Positions 60,821-64,000 of a DNA stretch of 64,000 nucleotides are shown here, piece after piece. The translations under genes and the position numbers were made by a program. The DNA comes from Thermocrinis sp. (GTDB lineage Bacteria; Aquificota; Aquificia; Aquificales; Aquificaceae). The stretch covers positions 164,793 through 228,792 of the forward strand of contig NZ_DAIQAX010000001.1 in the NCBI RefSeq assembly GCF_036781485.1. Direction: 5' to 3'. Every line of letters begins with the position of its first letter. The stretch's first letter is position 1. Under the pieces are notes generated by a model that saw only the letters and a list, made by a program, of their open reading frames with translations, was not told the origin of the DNA and ran no database searches.

Positions 60821-61756
60821 TTATGCAAACAGCATACTTACTGATTCACCTTCGTGTATCCTTCTTATTGCCTCTCCTATGAGTGAGGCTACAGATACAA
60901 CTCTAAGTTTTTCAAGCCCCTTGTTCTTGCATGGAATGGTGTTACTGACTACAACTTCTTTTATTTGGGAATTTCTCAGCCTTTCTACAGCTGGACCAGA
61001 TAGCAGACCGTGAGTAGCGACCACATCCACGCTTAAAGCACCTTTTGAAAGAAGCAGCTCACTTGCGGCGCAAACTGTACCGGCAGTGTCTATGATGTCG
61101 TCTACGATTATGGCTCTTTTACCTTTTACTTCTCCTACAATATCCAGCACTTCTGCTACGTTTGGCTCTGGTCTTCTCTTGTATATTATAGCTATGGAGC
61201 ATCCGATTTTGTTGGCGAGAAGTCTAGCCCTTTCCACACCACCCGCGTCCGGGGATACAACCACAGTATCACCGTCCAACCTATCCTTAAGGTAGTCATA
61301 AAGTACTCCCAACGCATGTAGGTTGTCCACGGGTATGTTGAAAAAGCCCTGAATTTGTGGAGAGTGAAGGTCCACAATGACCACCCTTTGGGCTCCTGCT
61401 ACAGTGATAAGATCTGCAAGCAACCTTGCGCTTATGGGGACCCTTGGCTTGTCTTTTCTGTCCTGCCTTGCGTACGCGTAATAAGGAATAACTGCCGTTA
61501 TCCTTCCGGCGGAAGCCCTTTTGAGAGCATCCAAGATAAGCAAGAGCTCCATAATGTTCTCGTTTATGGGAGGACAAAGGGACTGTATTACAAAGACGTC
61601 CTCCCCTCTCATGGATTCGTTTATCTGAACCCTTACCTCTCCGTCGCTAAAACGAGACACAAGGGCGTCAGATAGGGGCATGTTCAAATATTCGGATACC
61701 TCTTTGGCCAGTTCTAAGTTGCTTGTACCAGTGAGAAGTTTTATAGATCCTATCAT
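60821..61756 (-). CDS. prs: Ribose-phosphate pyrophosphokinase
   Basis: 311 residues. VPYYAYARQDRKDKPRVPISA, VVSPDAGGVERARLLAN and the PRPP loop VIVDDIIDTAGT are diagnostic. It makes PRPP used by HisIE, PurM and TrpD pathways in this window. It begins 12 bp after the end of the ispE frame and 31 bp after tRNA-Gln on the same strand. Confidence 0.97.
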   Translation of the reverse strand: MIGSIKLLTGTSNLELAKEVSEYLNMPLSDALVSRFSDGEVRVQINESMRGEDVFVIQSLCPPINENIMELLLILDALKRASAGRITAVIPYYAYARQDRKDKPRVPISARLLADLITVAGAQRVVIVDLHSPQIQGFFNIPVDNLHALGVLYDYLKDRLDGDTVVVSPDAGGVERARLLANKIGCSIAIIYKRRPEPNVAEVLDIVGEVKGKRAIIVDDIIDTAGTVCAASELLLSKGALSVDVVATHGLLSGPAVERLRNSQIKEVVVSNTIPCKNKGLEKLRVVSVASLIGEAIRRIHEGESVSMLFA

Positions 61757-61767
61757 AGTTCTATCTC

Positions 61768-62658
61768 CTATTTTTTAGTGGAAAAGCTGGGGTGCCTGGA
61801 TTCGAACCAGGAGCCCCCGGATCCAAAGTCCGGTGCTCTGCCAGTTGAGCTACACCCCAAGCTCTCCACCTGATAAACCCGCCAACCTCTCAGCTGGCAA
61901 GCCCTTTTTAACCTATCTTCAAGCTCTCCTACAAAGAAAACTGCCGAACCACTACCACTTACCAAGGCCTTGTAGCCCAAACTTTCTAAAAACCTCAGCA
62001 CCTCGCCCACCTGGGGCACCACTTCAGCACACAACCTACCTAGCTCGTTGCTCAGAACCTCAAACTCTTCCTTTCTCAGGCAATCTATTATTTTATCACT
62101 ATCAAGGTTTTGTGTCAATTCCTTTGAACTTACAAGAGAGTAAATCATCTTAGTGGATACCTGCACCTCTGGGTAGATCACCACAAACCTAAAAGCTGGA
62201 AGTTCTATTGGCTCAATTATTTCACCCTTACCCCTTCCTATTGCGGAGCCACCGTAGAGAAAAAAGGGAGCATCAGAAGAAACTTTGGAAGCTATTTTCA
62301 ATAGCTGGTTAAAGCTCAGGGGATTTCCGAGCATCTCATTAACCGCCTTTAAAACAGTGGCCACGTTGGATGACCCCCCACCAAGCCCGCTTCCTAAGGG
62401 AATGTTCTTCTCTATGAAAACCTGGACTTCTAACTCTCTTCCTAAAAGATGTTCCATAAGCCTAAGAGCTTTATAAACTAAATTCTCCTCTTGGGGAATA
62501 CCGTTGGAAGTCTCCACCCTTAGCGGTCCTTCCTTTATGCTTATTCTGTCAAACAAGCTTATGGCTTGGAATATGGTAAAAATCTCGTGGTATCCGTCTT
62601 TGCGCTTACCCAATATCCAAAGTCCCAAGTTTAGTTTGGCTGGTGATAGGGTTTCCAT
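61768..62658 (-). CDS. ispE: 4-Diphosphocytidyl-2-C-methyl-D-erythritol kinase with a tail read through tRNA-Gln
   Basis: 296 residues from ATG 62658 (an ATG at 62688 would add ten). LSPAKLNLGLWILGKRKDGYHEI and the GHMP ATP loop NIPLGSGLGGGSSNVA are diagnostic; VSGSGSAVFF is the third motif. It phosphorylates CDP-ME in the non-mevalonate pathway. Normal IspE would end soon after WRVYQVESL (about residue 263), but no stop is present: the frame runs on through the tRNA-Gln gene (61787-61859) and stops at 61768-61770, adding an odd Gly/Ser-rich tail. Confidence 0.92.
   Translation of the reverse strand: METLSPAKLNLGLWILGKRKDGYHEIFTIFQAISLFDRISIKEGPLRVETSNGIPQEENLVYKALRLMEHLLGRELEVQVFIEKNIPLGSGLGGGSSNVATVLKAVNEMLGNPLSFNQLLKIASKVSSDAPFFLYGGSAIGRGKGEIIEPIELPAFRFVVIYPEVQVSTKMIYSLVSSKELTQNLDSDKIIDCLRKEEFEVLSNELGRLCAEVVPQVGEVLRFLESLGYKALVSGSGSAVFFVGELEDRLKRACQLRGWRVYQVESLGCSSTGRAPDFGSGGSWFESRHPSFSTKK
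61787..61859 (-). tRNA. tRNA-Gln (anticodon TTG), inside the ispE reading frame
   Basis: On the minus strand, acceptor arms TGGGGTG (61853-61859) and CACCCCA (61788-61794) pair fully. The anticodon stem CCGGA/TCCGG holds loop CTTTGGA, giving TTG. T loop GGTTCGAATCC is present; CCA is not encoded. It overlaps the 3' end of ispE, same strand. Confidence 0.95.
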
Positions 62659-62737
62659 AAGTTTTATTTTATATACTTTTCTAAACATCTGAAAACTGAT
62701 ATATTTTTTATAATACCTTTTTTCAAGGGGGCTAGAA

Positions 62738-63886
62738 ATGAAACTACACGAGCATCAGGCTAAGGAAATACTCAGAAGATATGGCCTGCCTGTGCCAGAG
62801 GGAAAGGTCGCCTTTAGCTTAGAAGAAGCAAGGCAAATAGCGGAAGAGTTTGGGGAATTTCCTTTGGTGGTAAAGGCTCAGGTGCACTGTGGTGGCAGAG
62901 GAAAGGCTGGTGGAGTTAAGCTCGTAAAAAACATGGAAGAGCTGGAATCTGCGGTGAATGGTATGCTAGGAAAGGTTCTAAAAACCTTCCAGTGTCCTGA
63001 CGGAAAGCCCGTAAACAGGGTTTGGATAGAAAAGGCTACGCCGATAGAAAAAGAGTACTATCTTTCTATAACCTTAGACAGGTCTGTATCTAAGCCCGTG
63101 CTTATGGCTTCTGCAGAGGGGGGGATGGAGATTGAAGAAGTAGCCAAAGAAAAACCAGAGGCTATTCATATGCTACACATAGACCCATCCCTTGGCCTAA
63201 TGCCCTCTCAGGCAAGAAAGATAGCTTTCAGGCTGGGATTGCCTGTGAATGATTTTGTTAAGATAGCCCTTGGTATATACAGAGCCTACGAGGAGCTTGA
63301 TGCCTCCTTGGTGGAGATAAACCCCTTGGTGCTAACAAAGGATGGGAAGCTGGTTCTTTTGGACGCAAAGGTGGAGATAGACGACAACGCACTTCTAAGA
63401 CACAAAGATTTGGAACAGATGGAGGACCTAAGCCAGTTAGATCCATTGGAGGTAGAGGCAAAAACCTACAACCTCAACTACATAAAGCTTGACGGAAACA
63501 TAGGCTGTATGGTCAACGGTGCGGGACTTGCCATGACCACTATGGACATCATCAAACTCGCTGGAGGTGAACCTGCAAACTTCTTAGACGTGGGGGGCGG
63601 TGCCAACGTAGAACAGATCGCCAACGCCTTTAGGATTTTGATGGCGGACAAAAACGTAAAGGCGGTGTTTATAAACATATTTGGTGGGATCCTAAGGTGC
63701 GACAGGCTGGCAAATGGGCTCATTGAAGCGGCAAAGATGGTGGAAATAAAGGTGCCTGTGGTGGTTCGTATGGAGGGCACAAACGTGGAGGAAGGTAAAA
63801 GAATCTTAGCAGAATCTGGGCTTAACTTTATAACCGCAGAGGACATGTGGGATGGGGCCAAAAAGGCGGTGGAGCTGGCTGGATAG
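62738..63886 (+). CDS. sucC: Succinyl-CoA synthetase beta subunit (ADP-forming type)
   Basis: 382 residues. HEHQAKEILRRYGLPVPEG, KAQVHCGGRGKAGGVKL (ATP-grasp), EINPLVLTKDGKLV and NIFGGILRCDRLANGLI are SucC signatures. The enzyme links succinate and CoA; in a reductive TCA cycle it would run toward succinyl-CoA. Related citryl-CoA synthetase large subunits are longer. sucD does not follow within the remaining 114 bp, though it could lie beyond the window. A GGGG-type site before the ATG is weak. Confidence 0.94.
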   Translation: MKLHEHQAKEILRRYGLPVPEGKVAFSLEEARQIAEEFGEFPLVVKAQVHCGGRGKAGGVKLVKNMEELESAVNGMLGKVLKTFQCPDGKPVNRVWIEKATPIEKEYYLSITLDRSVSKPVLMASAEGGMEIEEVAKEKPEAIHMLHIDPSLGLMPSQARKIAFRLGLPVNDFVKIALGIYRAYEELDASLVEINPLVLTKDGKLVLLDAKVEIDDNALLRHKDLEQMEDLSQLDPLEVEAKTYNLNYIKLDGNIGCMVNGAGLAMTTMDIIKLAGGEPANFLDVGGGANVEQIANAFRILMADKNVKAVFINIFGGILRCDRLANGLIEAAKMVEIKVPVVVRMEGTNVEEGKRILAESGLNFITAEDMWDGAKKAVELAG

Positions 63887-64000
63887 TTTAAAAATATATG
63901 ATTTGAATTAAGGCAGATAGGCCTGAAACTCTTTTACAGAAAGGGGAAAAGGCAAATTCCAACGAGCACTGCTCAAATGCTATATCCCTATGCCAATCGG
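63887..64000 (+). other. 114 bp after sucC, no gene recognised
   Basis: Two plus-strand frames stay open to the window edge (for instance LFYRKGKRQIPTST in one), but no start codon with a ribosome site precedes them. No terminator or sucD start is seen. The string GAATTAAGGCAGATAGGCCTGAAAC superficially resembles a CRISPR repeat, without any second copy. Confidence 0.4.

Noticed and set aside
60184..60882. Long plus-strand ORF opposite pth and rplY
   Set aside because: It is the complement of two well-identified genes; composition is low-complexity and rich in Ser and Leu.
63900..63929. Possible CRISPR repeat ending in GAAAC
   Set aside because: No second copy occurs in the remaining 70 bases at spacer distance, and nothing like it is elsewhere in the window.

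Overview
The window comes from a chromosome of a thermophilic, Gram-negative, Aquificaceae-like bacterium (Hydrogenobacter/Thermocrinis type). This is inferred from several things together: moderately AT-rich DNA, tightly packed and overlapping genes on both strands, an outer membrane (BamA, LptD, TolC), the futalosine menaquinone enzyme MqnA, an archaeal-type 3-dehydroquinate synthase II, and an IS200/IS605-type TnpB relic. No rRNA is present, so the genus is not proven.

Layout. 1-4304: a truncated TldD/PmbA gene, then a flagellar export cluster fliL-fliO-fliP-fliQ-fliR-flhB in which fliL and flhB are broken while fliOPQR look intact. 4305-7529: tRNA-Asp, a methyltransferase, a pterin dehydratase interrupted by an amber codon, a PerR/Fur regulator, tRNA-Ser, a decayed TnpB element between 11-bp repeats, and two small enzymes. 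7531-11405: bamA, purM and thpR (minus strand). 11437-18560: tRNA-Ala, secG, prmC, a CNNM-type transporter, TerC, a sugar-phosphate isomerase, rluB and a membrane thioredoxin. 18550-21195: rel and hslV. 21258-24689: rpmF-plsX-fabH-murF. 24700-31585: a tripartite RND efflux system followed by an EAL/HDOD signalling protein. 31582-33962: ccsA and the rpsF-ssb-rpsR-rplI operon. 34030-45487: biosynthetic genes for histidine, aspartate-family amino acids, pyrimidine, menaquinone, tryptophan and leucine, plus a pentose-phosphate epimerase. 45465-54250: lptD, a haem-pathway oxidase, thiG, a CsgG-like protein, peroxiredoxin, Hsp20, nicotinamidase, a glycosyltransferase and the archaeal-type DHQ synthase. 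54260-64000: hemC, a DUF190-crcB-DUF190 cluster, secA, tsaC, pth, rplY, prs, tRNA-Gln, ispE and sucC.

Most of this is ordinary core metabolism. The unusual parts are recent gene decay (fliL, flhB, the pterin dehydratase, TnpB), an ispE reading frame that runs through tRNA-Gln, a near-perfect Fur box over the leuA promoter, and a fluoride-channel gene flanked by two PII-like DUF190 genes. I found no CRISPR array, prophage, rRNA operon or toxin-antitoxin pair. Only one gap exceeds 300 bases (50407-50745).
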